Source: an uncultured Methanospirillum sp.
GTDB taxonomy: Archaea; Halobacteriota; Methanomicrobia; Methanomicrobiales; Methanospirillaceae
Direction: 5' to 3'
Length of the DNA stretch: 64,000 bases
Assembly: GCF_963668475.1 (NCBI RefSeq)
Contig: NZ_OY764544.1
Location: 186,001-250,000, forward strand
The position numbers and the translations under genes were made by a program. Position 1 is the stretch's first letter, and each line of letters starts with the position of its first letter. The notes beneath the pieces were generated by a model, which had not been told where the DNA came from, made no database searches, and saw only the letters and a list, made by a program, of their open reading frames with translations. Positions 20,284 through 29,288 of the stretch are shown here, in pieces.

Positions 20284-20391
20284 TCCCGGTAGCTCCTTTT
20301 TTTTATCTATTGCGTATCTCCATAAAACCGTGAGGTTGGCATTTTCGAATAAGAAATGGTGAACCGATAATCTGCGGAGGATTGTGAGTAG

Positions 20392-20655
20392 GCTGAAGCA
20401 GATTTCAAAAAATGGTACTTCTGGGCTACACATTACAAATTACCTGCAATGATCAAAATCGCTAAAACTCTCAAAAATCATTGGCATGGCATAACCTGAT
20501 ATTTTAAAGACAGATTTTCTAATGGATTATTTGAAGGACTAAATAGCATGATTCAAGCGCTTAAAGCCAATGCCAGAGGGTATCGAAATGATGAAATTTT
20601 TATGATCATAATATATCTTCGCCATGGTCAGTTGAAACTTAACTTACCCACTTGA
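20392..20655 (+). pseudogene. ISL3-family transposase, C-terminal part (in-frame stops)
   Basis: The frame reads AEADFKKWYFWATHYKLPAM, IKIAKTLKNHWHGIT, a TGA, then YFKDRFSNGLFEGLNSMIQA, LKANARGYRNDEIFMIIIYL and RHGQLKLNLPT with the final TGA 14 bp from the element end. The FSNG..EGLNS..Q..K..ARGYRN stretch is the conserved end of ISL3 transposases, including the last catalytic glutamate. A TAG just upstream of AEADF and the internal TGA show that it is dead. Confidence 0.8.
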
Positions 20656-20669
20656 AACGACGAAGAGCC

Positions 20670-20776
20670 ATGCTGACATTATCAAACCCTTTTGAATAGA
20701 AGAGTTTTTCATCTGTATCGATGGTCTCTTTGCGGCGTTGTTCCTTCTCCCGTTGTCTCCGGTCAGCAGTAGCCAT
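20670..20776 (-). pseudogene. TetR-family regulator, N-terminal fragment cut by the ISL3 end
   Basis: From the ATG at 20776 the minus strand encodes MATADRRQREKEQRRKETID and TDEKLFYSKGFDNVSM, the first helices of a TetR DNA-binding domain. It stops being TetR exactly at the outer base of the ISL3 right end (20669). The rest of the gene is not at the other end of the element (17755-17841), so it was deleted or moved. Confidence 0.75.
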
Positions 20777-20804
20777 AGCAATTCCAATAACTCACGGCCA
20801 TTCT

Positions 20805-20819
20805 GTGACTGCAAGTCAC
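20805..20819. promoter_or_regulatory. Perfect palindrome upstream of the tetR fragment, candidate operator
   Basis: GTGACT-GCA-AGTCAC is a perfect 6+3+6 inverted repeat about 30 bp upstream of the tetR start. TetR-type genes commonly carry such an operator for self-repression. Here the regulator is truncated, so the site is an orphan. Confidence 0.45.
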
Positions 20820-20837
20820 GAATGTACTCTGGGTCAT

Positions 20838-21002
20838 ATGTGGATAATCGTATTGAAATTCTATCAGGGTATTAATTCGGATTTGATTTTGATTCACGAC
20901 TATTTCGGAGAAAAATTTACGCATCTCCACAAGAAGGTGAGGTTTGGCGACGGAACTTCTCATCTCGTGACAGGTACTGATGGTAAATGGCAGTATGACT
21001 GA
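20838..21002 (+). CDS. Possible small protein or fragment of unknown function
   Basis: This 54-residue frame reads MWIIVLKFYQGINSDLILIH, DYFGEKFTHLHKKVRFGDG, TSHLVTGTDGKWQYD. The composition is protein-like (HLHKK, FGDGTSH, DGKW), unlike the surrounding noise, but I do not recognise the family and see no ribosome binding site. It could be the end of a decayed gene, because the frame is open further upstream to 20721. Confidence 0.25.
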   Translation: MWIIVLKFYQGINSDLILIHDYFGEKFTHLHKKVRFGDGTSHLVTGTDGKWQYD

Positions 21003-21520
21003 TACCCGGGTCACACATAATGATCTGGACCTGTTACTCCTCCCAGCCCATCGTCTCCTAATTTTCAATAACATTTTCAATGGGTAGTACTCTATTACCC
21101 CAACGGTGGCCCGTTGGGGGCCCCAGTCAAGACCGATGAAAAGGCCTTTTTTGCAAAATGGTAATGGTGAGATACACTACCCGTTGTCTACTTGTCAATC
21201 CCCTGGAAGAAATCAGACATCGGAGTTAGCATCGAAGATCAATACATCCCGGATCCTGATCCTGTCCGGATGAGAGATATAATATCACCATATTAGCCAG
21301 ATTCTCTGATCATCCATCGGAATATGTATTGTCAGAATGCTGTATCATGAACGATCACAACCTGGTTTCCGGATTTATTCAGAAGAGATCACCGGGCCTG
21401 ATGTTATCTGGATACTGGTCTGTCTTCGGAGTTCTCTCCCATTTTTTCTCCTGTACCGATGACAGGATCAGAGAGAAGATGTGGCTTAATTATAAGGGGG
21501 AAAAACAATTTACTCATGAT
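21003..21520. other. Intergenic region with a strong hairpin and a repeat
   Basis: The hairpin CCCCAACGG...CCGTTGGGG (21098-21119) is followed by CCAGTC..GACCGATGAAAAGGCCTTTT. A diverged copy of hairpin plus CCGATGAAAAGG lies at 41447-41499. The rest holds no recognisable gene. Confidence 0.45.
21095..21146 (+). repeat. Hairpin-containing dispersed repeat, copy 1
   Basis: The copy contains a 9-bp stem (CCCCAACGG/CCGTTGGGG), then CCAG and GACCGATGAAAAGG, ending in a T run that could terminate transcription. Copy 2 at 41447-41499 keeps CCCGTTGAGG, CCAG and GGCCGATGAAAAGG at the same spacing. Confidence 0.4.
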
Positions 21521-22735
21521 ATGGATGGAAAACTAATACTAGCCATTCTGGCTCTGCTTATCCTCCCTGCCGGAGCGTTTGCAGCACCTATTCCGGATGA
21601 CCTACAGATTCTTACCGAAGATAATGCTCCGCTCAATTATATAGAGAATGGAACCCTGCAAGGGATAACAGTTGATATGATGGAGGAGATTCTGAACCGG
21701 ATGGGGAGTAATCTCACTCGTGATTCGTTCAAGGTAATCTCCTGGAATGATGCATATACACAGATCAGTAACAATCCTGATACGATGATTCTCGCCATGG
21801 ATCGGTTACCTGAGCGTGAGGATCAGTTCCTCTGGGCAGGTCCGGTTATCACAGTTCCACAAGTCCTGTTTGTCAGAACCGACTCGAATCTGTCTGATGA
21901 AACTGATATTGGTGCCCTTCGGATCGTCACTATCACTGATGACTGTGGGAAGACCTATGCTATCAATGCCGGAGCAGATGAGAGCAACATTGTGGAAGTA
22001 CCTTCCACCGGTGATGCGGTCCGGATGGTTGAGAACGGGTCTGTCGATGCCTGGGTATACAATGAACTTGCCGGAATGCGGGCGATCGATCAGCTTGCGA
22101 AGGATCCTAAAACGTTTGGTATGGGAAAAGAACTGGGATCCAGCCGTGTATATTACGCATTTAATCGAAAGACATCACCTGCTTTTGTCCAGGAGGTAAA
22201 TGCAACCATTCAGTCACTCAAACGTGATCGATCAGAGACAGGCGTGACCGGGTATGAACGCATCATCTCCCGGTATATCGGGGTGCAGTGTTCATTCAAC
22301 TCCACCAGCAAAGAGAAGGTGATCGATCTGGTTAACCAGACAGCAGTCGCCCTCTCATCTGATGCCCCCGGTACAATTGCAAAGATCAATGCAGGAAAAG
22401 CCCCATACCGGGATCCAACTGACCCTGAACTCTATGCATTTGTATTTGACAAGAATGTAACACTTCTGGCGAATGCAGTAAATTCTGCAAATACCGGGAA
22501 AAACCTCTCCGGAACGACTGATGTGATCGGGAAGGCGTTCCGTGATGATATGGTAGATGGAGCAGTACGGAATGGAACCGGATGGGTCTCCTACGTCTAT
22601 TCGAACCCGGACTCACTGGGACTGTATCAGAAGATGAGTTACTACCAACTGGTGAACGGGAGTGATGGGATCTCCTATATTGTAGGTGCAGGAAGGTATG
22701 TTTCCTGTGATGAAGTCACCAGTCCAGGGTCCTGA
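21521..22735 (+). CDS. Extracellular solute-binding protein (family 3 type) with C-terminal Cache domain
   Basis: From the ATG at 21521 the 404-residue product begins with a signal peptide (KLILAILALLILPAGAFAAP). A periplasmic-binding-protein fold of the amino-acid (SBP_bac_3) class follows: LQILTEDNAPLNYIENGTLQG, then VDMMEEILNRMG and YAFNRKTSPAFVQEVNATI. From about residue 265 a single-Cache-like sensor domain follows (VNQTAVALSSDAPG, LYAFVFDKNVTLLANA, GWVSYVYSNPDSLGLYQKMSYYQLVNGSDGISYIVGAG). The frame is open to 21329 and another ATG at 21480 is possible. No transporter or kinase partner is adjacent, so it may sense or bind a solute for a distant receptor. Confidence 0.8.
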   Translation: MDGKLILAILALLILPAGAFAAPIPDDLQILTEDNAPLNYIENGTLQGITVDMMEEILNRMGSNLTRDSFKVISWNDAYTQISNNPDTMILAMDRLPEREDQFLWAGPVITVPQVLFVRTDSNLSDETDIGALRIVTITDDCGKTYAINAGADESNIVEVPSTGDAVRMVENGSVDAWVYNELAGMRAIDQLAKDPKTFGMGKELGSSRVYYAFNRKTSPAFVQEVNATIQSLKRDRSETGVTGYERIISRYIGVQCSFNSTSKEKVIDLVNQTAVALSSDAPGTIAKINAGKAPYRDPTDPELYAFVFDKNVTLLANAVNSANTGKNLSGTTDVIGKAFRDDMVDGAVRNGTGWVSYVYSNPDSLGLYQKMSYYQLVNGSDGISYIVGAGRYVSCDEVTSPGS

Positions 22736-23470
22736 ACACTTTTCATTTTGGATTCTGTTTCAAACTCTCCTTTTTAGTACCTTACGAGTATAGAGAATGA
22801 AAACATGATTCCTGAATCATCTTTATAATCTGGCATGAATAAAATAAGGTCCATTTGAGTATTTTTGGGAATGGCAACCCTGGTATCAGATACTATTTTA
22901 TTGTTATTTTTGTTCAGTCAGATCAGATAGTTCAGTGTTTCCTTGCAAAAAAAAGGCACGTAATGAATAGGTGATTACGATGGAAATGATCCTGATGAGA
23001 TCATGAATAATTCTGGGTTATCATGTCAATTTCCTTAAAAACCCCAACGGGGCACCGTTGGAGTTTTTATGAAAGGTAATACCTGTATCAACACAGTCCA
23101 TCAAAAATTAATCACTCATACAGGCTTTAACAAATCAAAGAGCATCTATGATAGTTCCAGTATTCTCTGCTATCTTTTCAACAGATTAAGGTGTGCTTGT
23201 CCGGATGATTCTGGTCATAGCAATGTGAGTATCTCCTTGAAAAATATTTTGAATGAGATAAACTGTATGTAATAAAGGGAAGAAACACTTCTGACCGTGT
23301 ATAGGTATTCGTTATTTATCGGTTGTGATCTTATTCAGAAATTAGTGTTCTATTGATTATTTCTACTCAATGTATCCATATTTCTATTACCAATTCAGCG
23401 TATATTAATTGAGGCTGTCTAGTCTGAAACTCCACGTTGGACAGCCTCATCAAGAGTTTTTACGAATTAT
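22736..23470. other. Intergenic region with a terminator-like hairpin
   Basis: No gene is recognised. The symmetric hairpin at 23037-23068 (CCCCAACGG, GGCA loop, CCGTTGG, flanked by A5 and T5) could end transcription on either strand. The 67-codon frame that starts just after it looks random. Confidence 0.4.
23037..23068. terminator. Bidirectional terminator-like hairpin
   Basis: AAAAACCCCAACGG pairs with CCGTTGGAGTTTTT around a short loop, giving a G/C stem flanked by A and T runs. It lies between the convergent solute-binding and kinase genes. Confidence 0.45.
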
Positions 23471-25726
23471 TTATGCAAACCGGTAAACACCCTTAGGGAC
23501 ATGTATCTCAAATCTGGCACCAGTACCTTCAATGCCGGTTTCAGAAATGGTAAGGCCAGTGATAGAGAGGATTTCACGGGAGAGAAATAACCCAAGACCG
23601 GTATGCTGAAAATATTTCCTTGTAAAAATGTTTTCTTTCTCATTTAATGGTATACCATTCCCGTTATCCTCACAGATAATAGTCATACCTTCAGAATTCT
23701 CAATGAAATAAAAAGAAATCTTTGTGATTATTCCTCCATGCCGCATAGCATTTTCAACCAGATTATAGAACACCTTTCCAAGTAACGGATCGGTAAATAA
23801 TTCGATATTTGTAATATCCAGAGAAATATTTATGTTCCCGACATTACAGGTTTTAATCACATTAGTGATGATATGGTGGATATTTTGCCATTGAGGTGCC
23901 CTAATACCCATCTCTTCATAATCTCTGGTAAATTCAATCTGGTGTTGAATATTTACGGCTGATCTTTCTTCTTTTTCGAGATATTCAGATAATATCGTAT
24001 AATTACTCTCATTTTTTGAGAGATCCAGATATCCTATAAGAATAGATAATTCATTGAGAATATCATGACGGGTAATGCTCGACAGTAAATTGAGTTTTTT
24101 AATCGCCAATTTCAGAGCATCTTCTGCTAATTTTCTGTCTGTTATATCTTCAACTGTTTCAATAGCACCAATGATCGTGCCCTGCGAATCTCTGATTGGT
24201 GCTGCGGTAATATACATCCATTTTCCTGATGTACCTAAAGTAGGGAAAAAAATGGTTGACTCATAGGCTCCTTCAATTATCTGTGATTCCTGGATTGGAC
24301 TATCATACCACCTTGAATGATATTCAATCTCATCCAGAATCAGGAGATCAGCCAGACACGGGTGTTCATTTTCGTAAAATGCTTTCCATTGATAGGTGGT
24401 ACCAACCATATCTGTCGCTTTAAGTTCACTAAATTTTTCGATTGCTCTGTTCCAATGAATAATTCGATGATCACAATCTAATACAAACTGGAGGACTGGA
24501 GAACCCTCTATGATAGAATGTAATCGTGCCTCACTATCCTTTAGAGCTTGTTCATTACGTTTTTGTTCAGTAATGTCACGTATTGTTCCCTGATAATATT
24601 GAATCTGGTTTTTATCATCCCTAATAATTACAGTGGTGATAAGGGTATTGATGACACTTCCATCTTTTTTGCGTAGATTTAACGGATAATCTTTTATAAA
24701 ACCGAATTGACTAATCTTATTCAGAAGTTTTTCTCTCTCCTGTTGATTTCCATACAACTCTGTGATATGGGTATTTTGTAATTCACTCCTGCTTGCAAAT
24801 CCAAATAGTTGAATTGCAGCATCATTGAAGTCCCTCCAATTCCCATCCTGGGAGGTAATAAAAACACAGTCTTTTGAAGTTTCAAAAAAAGCACGGAATT
24901 TTTCTTCACTTTCCGCAATTTCCCGGTACATCAGATCAAAAGGACGACTGATTCCCGTCTGTACAATCGCTAAATAAATAAACGTAAATGCGATGAATTT
25001 GAAGATATGCCCGAGGAAATTCGCAGGTCCATAAACATTAATATAATGGGTGAACGCTAGTTCTGATCCTATTGTTGCGATAATTGCTCCAAGAATGAGC
25101 CAAAAAATATATGCTTCGAATCTGTTCTTTTGGTTATATAATAGGGCTATTGAACCAAACAGCATCAAACAGATAACATATTCACTGTAGATTTTAAAGG
25201 GCGTCAGGCCGAAATCCTCGATATAACATGTCGGAAAAAAACCTGCAAAAATAGAGTACACAATACCGGTGGTAATAATTGCATATCCCAGAAAAATACG
25301 TTCGGCAGGGATTTTTTGTTGAGATACCAGGAAAGCGATAATTAATGTAAAGGCCTCAATATACCTCGCTGCTATCCAGAGTTGCGTAGGGAGATTGGCA
25401 TCATATCCACTGAAAATATTCATCCCTTTAAATGCAAGAGTATGGATGAGATCCACAATTCCAATAAAAAAGAAAGCAGATCCAAGAAAGATTAAAAAAC
25501 TATTCTGAATACGATCCTTGCTATTCCAGGTAATAACAAAGATTAAAAAAGCTATTATGATACTGAAGAGTTCAATAATGGTATGAAAAAGAAGATAACT
25601 AATCAGATCGGTACATGAAATAAAAAATAAGATACAGAAAAGAATGAGAAAAAAATGTTCAGTTTTCTTTTTTTCATGAGACTTAAAGTTATATTTCTGA
25701 AAAATCTTCATGTGCGATTCAATCAT
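23471..25726 (-). CDS. Sensor histidine kinase with MASE3 membrane domain and two PAS domains
   Basis: This is a 751-residue kinase. Residues about 25-270 form a multi-helix membrane sensor of MASE3 type (VDLIHTLAFKGMNIF..., NLPTQLWIAARYIEA). Two PAS domains follow (about 275-395, RAFFETSKDCVFITS and ending YYQGTIRDITEQKR; about 400-540, LHSIIEGSPVLQFVLD and ending GAIETVEDITDRK). The phosphoacceptor is in SSITRHDILNELS. The ATP-binding domain has N-box NLVENAMRHGG, G1 EDNGNGIP and G2 HTGLGLFLS. The H-x-x-x-N box variant (RHDILN) is common in methanogen kinases. No response regulator is adjacent. The start could also be the ATG at 25711. Confidence 0.92.
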   Translation of the reverse strand: MIESHMKIFQKYNFKSHEKKKTEHFFLILFCILFFISCTDLISYLLFHTIIELFSIIIAFLIFVITWNSKDRIQNSFLIFLGSAFFFIGIVDLIHTLAFKGMNIFSGYDANLPTQLWIAARYIEAFTLIIAFLVSQQKIPAERIFLGYAIITTGIVYSIFAGFFPTCYIEDFGLTPFKIYSEYVICLMLFGSIALLYNQKNRFEAYIFWLILGAIIATIGSELAFTHYINVYGPANFLGHIFKFIAFTFIYLAIVQTGISRPFDLMYREIAESEEKFRAFFETSKDCVFITSQDGNWRDFNDAAIQLFGFASRSELQNTHITELYGNQQEREKLLNKISQFGFIKDYPLNLRKKDGSVINTLITTVIIRDDKNQIQYYQGTIRDITEQKRNEQALKDSEARLHSIIEGSPVLQFVLDCDHRIIHWNRAIEKFSELKATDMVGTTYQWKAFYENEHPCLADLLILDEIEYHSRWYDSPIQESQIIEGAYESTIFFPTLGTSGKWMYITAAPIRDSQGTIIGAIETVEDITDRKLAEDALKLAIKKLNLLSSITRHDILNELSILIGYLDLSKNESNYTILSEYLEKEERSAVNIQHQIEFTRDYEEMGIRAPQWQNIHHIITNVIKTCNVGNINISLDITNIELFTDPLLGKVFYNLVENAMRHGGIITKISFYFIENSEGMTIICEDNGNGIPLNEKENIFTRKYFQHTGLGLFLSREILSITGLTISETGIEGTGARFEIHVPKGVYRFA

Positions 25727-26606
25727 TGATGATATTTACTCCTGGTATGATGAATAAAAAACATTGGCCTCATATATTAGTATTTACTGATATCTATTTT
25801 TTGGGTAGAATCTGTCAATGGTAAAATTATAATTTAAGTCATATGGAATTAGCACAAATATCCCATAATTAAACGTATTCTGGATGAATCATCCAATCGC
25901 CTTACTATTAACACTCTCAAACTTTCAATCAACTGGAATCGGTATATCCGGAATGTGAGAGATCCGGGTTGTCATTTATATCAGACTGAAAATGTTGCAC
26001 AATATGGAAAATTTCTATACAGTCTTATTATTATTTAGAAGATAACCTGGTCTCTATGTCTCTCCTGATGATATCAAAGGTGACCTGGCTTGATGAGCAA
26101 TCAGAATAAAAGAATGAAATTTCATCTCTGATTTCGATATCCAATATAGTTCTTTATGCTTTTGAAAATTTTTTGTGGTGATGTCAGTATCGGGATATCT
26201 TCAAATAATCTCAAAAATGTTAAAAAAACGTTAGACTGCTGGTTATTAAATTGGAGGAGTTATGGATAATATATATCGGAAATTTAGAGGTGATACAGGC
26301 ATTGTCGGTCCCATCCTCTTCCATCATCTCTGATGGCAGTATCCCAACATTCTTTTTCTCTTCTACATATTCACATTGTTTTATCTTGAACCTCAAACGT
26401 CACTTCCTTCTCTGATCAAGATAAATCAACAGTAAAAAAAAGGGAACTGATAATCATTATTTCCGGATATATTTGTTCAGATGTAGATGATTAGTCCGGA
26501 TGATAATATATAAGATCTGTATGAGATAGTGCGAGTCTATCTTTCATGTTCTTTTTATGGTATTTTTTGCATGAAAAAGCCACATACGAAGGGGGGATCA
26601 ACCCCC
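25727..26606. other. A/T-rich intergenic region between the kinase and the IS110 element
   Basis: No gene is recognised on either strand. The downstream (right) end of the IS110 element probably lies within the last 150 bp, but I cannot place it. The hairpin at 26591-26607 belongs to the transposase end. Confidence 0.4.
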
Positions 26607-26607
26607 T
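26591..26607 (-). terminator. Terminator-like hairpin after the IS110 transposase
   Basis: GGGGGATCAACCCCC forms a five-base-pair G/C stem directly after the transposase stop codon on the minus strand. Confidence 0.4.
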
Positions 26608-27554
26608 TATATCAGATCAGGATCGGGTTTCTTAATTGCCTGAACAGCTTCAAAAAATAATATAATAGCCTCTTCTATCGTGTATGAGACGGGAATTTTA
26701 ACGGTTTTTACAGAAAGTGGTTTCTTTGGTCTGGAGTATTTATCTTCATAAACCTCGTTGTTTACGATGAGGTGCCATACAACAGTGATAATTTTTCTTG
26801 CAAGAGCCACTGCAGTTTTCCCTTTTCCAATAAGGTCCTTCTTAACAATATAGAAATCAGCGAAAACACTCCCCGATTTTTTTGCCGCTGCATGAGCTAC
26901 TTGAATTAAAATCCACCTGAGTAATCGTGAAGCTCGTTTGGTGATTGATCGTTTTGACTTATGGTCTGCAGACTGATAGACTCTTGGAACAATTCCTGCC
27001 CAACTTGCTAACTTATCTCCGGATTGAAAATCTTTAAAGTCACCAACTTCAGCAAGTATTGTAAACGCTGCGATCTCTCCGATACCAGGAACCGAATACA
27101 GGATTTCAAATTCCCGTGGATATTTATCCATGGCATACTGAGAAGCGGTTCGTGTAAGATATTCTATTTCGTCATCCAATTGCTTCATAACCCGAAGACA
27201 GTGCCTCAACTGTATCAATGCATACAATGAGAGATTTTGTTCCAGAAGTGTTCGAATCTCTTCTTCTTTCCTATCCCTCACGCGTGCATGGATAGATAGA
27301 ATTACCTCGTCTGGAGATTTCCCATCAAGGATGCCTTGCATGATCTTGAATCCGGATTTGCCAAAAATGTCGGTAAGAACATTGGATAATTGGAATAGTT
27401 CACTGTCAAGGATGCTGTGAACCCGATTTTTTATGTCAGTACGCTTACGAACAAGAAAATGCCGGAGACGAACAATCTTTCTAAAGTCACGATGTATGCG
27501 TAAAAATACTCGAGAAGGCTTAATCATCCCCTTTAGCGCTAAAAGCGCTATCAT
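26607..27554 (-). pseudogene. IS110 transposase, C-terminal part (after an A-run frameshift)
   Basis: The frame encodes the rest of the N-terminal catalytic domain (LALKGMIKPSRVFLR, RHFLVRKRTDIKNRVHSIL) and the Transposase_20 domain (FEILYSVPGIGEIAAFTILA, EVGDFKDFQSGDKLASWAGI, VPRVYQSADHKSKRSITKR, LRWILIQVAHAA). The serine of the Tnp2 active site in this family is expected in the SADHKSKRSITKRASRLLR region. It lacks its own good start. It is the continuation of the frame at 27551-27853, shifted by one base. Confidence 0.85.
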
Positions 27555-27853
27555 TTCCGAATCAATTTTATCCGTTTTTTATGGGATAAAACCTTCATAT
27601 CATGAGGATTACCAACAATAACTTCCAAATAATCGCATAATAGATCATAAATTTGTACCCAGTAGTCACTTGTAGATTCACATGCAACCACTTGGCATTT
27701 ATTTGCAAAGACCCAATCTTTCAATGCAAGTAGCCCTTGCATTGTTCTTTCAAATCGCTGTTGGAATTTGACACCATTAGTATGGAGTACTGTAGCGATG
27801 ATAAATCGCTTATGGATGTCTAATCCCGCAGCTATTGTATACTCTTCTGTCAT
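27551..27853 (-). pseudogene. IS110 transposase, N-terminal DEDD part (frame broken at an A6 run)
   Basis: The frame begins MTEEYTIAAGLDIHKRFIIA and carries the first catalytic aspartate (GLDIHK) and the glutamate region (VVACESTSDYWVQIYDLL) of the RuvC-like DEDD domain. It then reads GNPHDMKVLSHKKRIKLIRK and stops. The family sequence should continue as SHKKTDKIDSEMIAL. One more A in the run CATAAAAAACGG, or a -1 ribosomal slip on it, restores exactly that. The break may thus be a recent mutation, a sequencing error or programmed slippage. Confidence 0.85.
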
Positions 27854-27980
27854 ATTACCCTTAAATTTAAGAAAATTGGGTAGATGCTGAATTACCTGAC
27901 TGGTTAATTTTGCATTCGCGATCTATGTCGCAGTCCAGCCGGCAGTAGCAATTCCGGGTTAGTTTTTATACCGAGTTTCA
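27854..27980 (-). ncRNA. Candidate IS110 leader RNA (bridge-RNA position)
   Basis: Upstream of the transposase on the minus strand a TATA-like box (GGTATAAAAAC, about 27969-27979) would start a leader of about 100 nt. The leader contains a possible hairpin (CTGCGA...TCGCGAATG) and GCTACTGCCGGC. IS110 elements of the non-IS1111 type are known to encode a structured guide (bridge) RNA between their left end and the transposase. The position fits, but I could not fold it or identify target- and donor-binding loops. Confidence 0.3.
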
Positions 27981-28058
27981 GATCTCAAAAAGAAAACAAC
28001 CTGCTCTACCCAAAAAGAGATTGACTGAGTACTATATCCATTTTTCAGGAGTCAAGCC

Positions 28059-28073
28059 TGAGGCAGCGCCTCA
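28059..28073. terminator. Hairpin after the methyltransferase gene
   Basis: TGAGGC-AGC-GCCTCA is a perfect six-base-pair stem about 35-50 bp after the stop of the minus-strand methyltransferase. It probably ends that transcript before the IS110 element. Confidence 0.4.
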
Positions 28074-28106
28074 TTGGGGTTTTCATGCAAAATTAAAAAA
28101 AAAGAT

Positions 28107-29039
28107 TTACGTCTCCGCCCATATGAAATTGAATACTTCAGATACACTCCGGGACTTGTTTATTCCGGTAAAATATTGTGCAACGTATGTCTCTTTTGTA
28201 ACGACCTGAATATTTTTGAAACCGATAGTTTTCATATATTTCTCCTCTTCTCCTTTTCGAATACCAAACTTGAATGTCTCTCCCAATCGGGACATCTGCT
28301 GCCTGATATTCATGGCATACGCTGATTGATCAGATCCATCAACTATGGCTCCGTCAATAGAATCAAAAAGAACGGCGCTTCCTTGTGCTGATAGAAAAAT
28401 AATTGAAGAGAATAACTCCTTTACTTGTTCAGGGGGGATATAGAGGATAAGTCCTTCTAAAACATAGAGTGTTTTTTGGCGAGAATCAAAATCGTTTCCC
28501 TTGAGTGCTGTTTTCAGAGAGGTGATACTTAAGTCAACCGGGATATAGGTGACCTCAATGGGAAGGGAGCCAAAAATTTCTTGAATTTTGGATTTTTTTC
28601 TGTTTTGAATTTCAGGAAGATCAAGTTCAAAGACTCGTACATTCGATATCCCTTCGATTCTATATGCACGGGTATCATATCCCGCACCAATAATTACAAT
28701 CTGGGTAAATCCTTTTGAGATACTGTCCCTTACCGAATCATCAAAGAATCGTATCCGTGCGATAAGAGCATTTTTATGACCGGGGAATTGATTTTCGTAA
28801 CTCTCCTGCATCTCTTTGGATTTTTCTGGAGGCATCCTGGCCATAATCTGAAGCAGTTTTGGATTTACAAATCGTATTGCATAGGGATCGAAGCATATTC
28901 TCTCATCGGTATTTAGAGTAGATTCTTTTGCTCGAATTAATGCCAGAGATTCGGCAGTAATACTACCCTCCCGATTATCAATCATATATTGTTCATATTC
29001 TGATAATGTCTCCAACTGTTCTGATGAAATTTTTTCCAT
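28107..29039 (-). CDS. SAM-dependent methyltransferase, leucine carboxyl methyltransferase (LCM) family
   Basis: This 310-residue protein is of the LCM/TIGR00027 type. It has CFDPYAIRFVNPK near the start, a SAM-binding glycine-rich loop TQIVIIGAGYDTRAYRI, VRVFELDLPEIQNRKKS (acidic residue for the ribose), VTYIPVDLSI and LYVLEGLILYIPPEQVKELFS. The end (YFTGINKSRSVSEVFNFIWAE) is intact. Members methylate small carboxylic acids or secondary metabolites, and the substrate is unknown. It stands alone, upstream of the IS110 element. Confidence 0.85.
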   Translation of the reverse strand: MEKISSEQLETLSEYEQYMIDNREGSITAESLALIRAKESTLNTDERICFDPYAIRFVNPKLLQIMARMPPEKSKEMQESYENQFPGHKNALIARIRFFDDSVRDSISKGFTQIVIIGAGYDTRAYRIEGISNVRVFELDLPEIQNRKKSKIQEIFGSLPIEVTYIPVDLSITSLKTALKGNDFDSRQKTLYVLEGLILYIPPEQVKELFSSIIFLSAQGSAVLFDSIDGAIVDGSDQSAYAMNIRQQMSRLGETFKFGIRKGEEEKYMKTIGFKNIQVVTKETYVAQYFTGINKSRSVSEVFNFIWAET

Positions 29040-29288
29040 ATTGTTCCACTATTAATATAATTTCTAGTATGTGATATTAATGATTATTTACCGTTAATTA
29101 TTTTAATTGAACCAGTATCCTTACATCCTCAAATGTATATGATGAGCTTCATCAGTGTATCAGAAATATCATCGTGGGTATTTCGGGTGGATCGGATGGT
29201 TAGGTTTTTCGGATCAAAGTTTTTCCTCCGGGTACCAGTGTCCAAACACTCTTATCCTCATCCCTTCACTATTCATGTATAGATATCA

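Larger units (their letters stand above)
17842..20669 (+). mobile_element. ISL3-family element, split, with a beta-helix/PKD gene between its halves
   Basis: The left end reads GGCTCTTCGTCGTTTCATG and the right end, reverse-complemented, reads GGCTCTTCGTCGTTTCAAG. The match extends over about 27 bp with two mismatches, the GG(C)TCTTC type of terminus known from ISL3. Just inside the left end is the transposase N-terminal piece, and just inside the right end is its C-terminal piece. Between them, where the middle of the transposase should be, lies a complete gene for a surface protein (18706-20283). The bases flanking the two ends do not form a matching 8-bp target duplication, which suggests that the two ends come from different insertions joined by recombination or deletion. 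Confidence 0.7.
26607..27853 (-). mobile_element. IS110-family insertion sequence (core; ends not resolved)
   Basis: The element carries a two-part transposase (27851 to 26607) that becomes one 415-residue protein if a single frameshift is bridged. IS110 elements lack long inverted repeats, so exact ends cannot be read here. The outer limits are probably near 28010 (upstream side) and between 26450 and 26590 (downstream side). Confidence 0.75.

Noticed and set aside
23069..23272. 67-codon frame after the hairpin at 23037
   Set aside because: There is no ribosome site, and the composition looks random with nothing recognisable.
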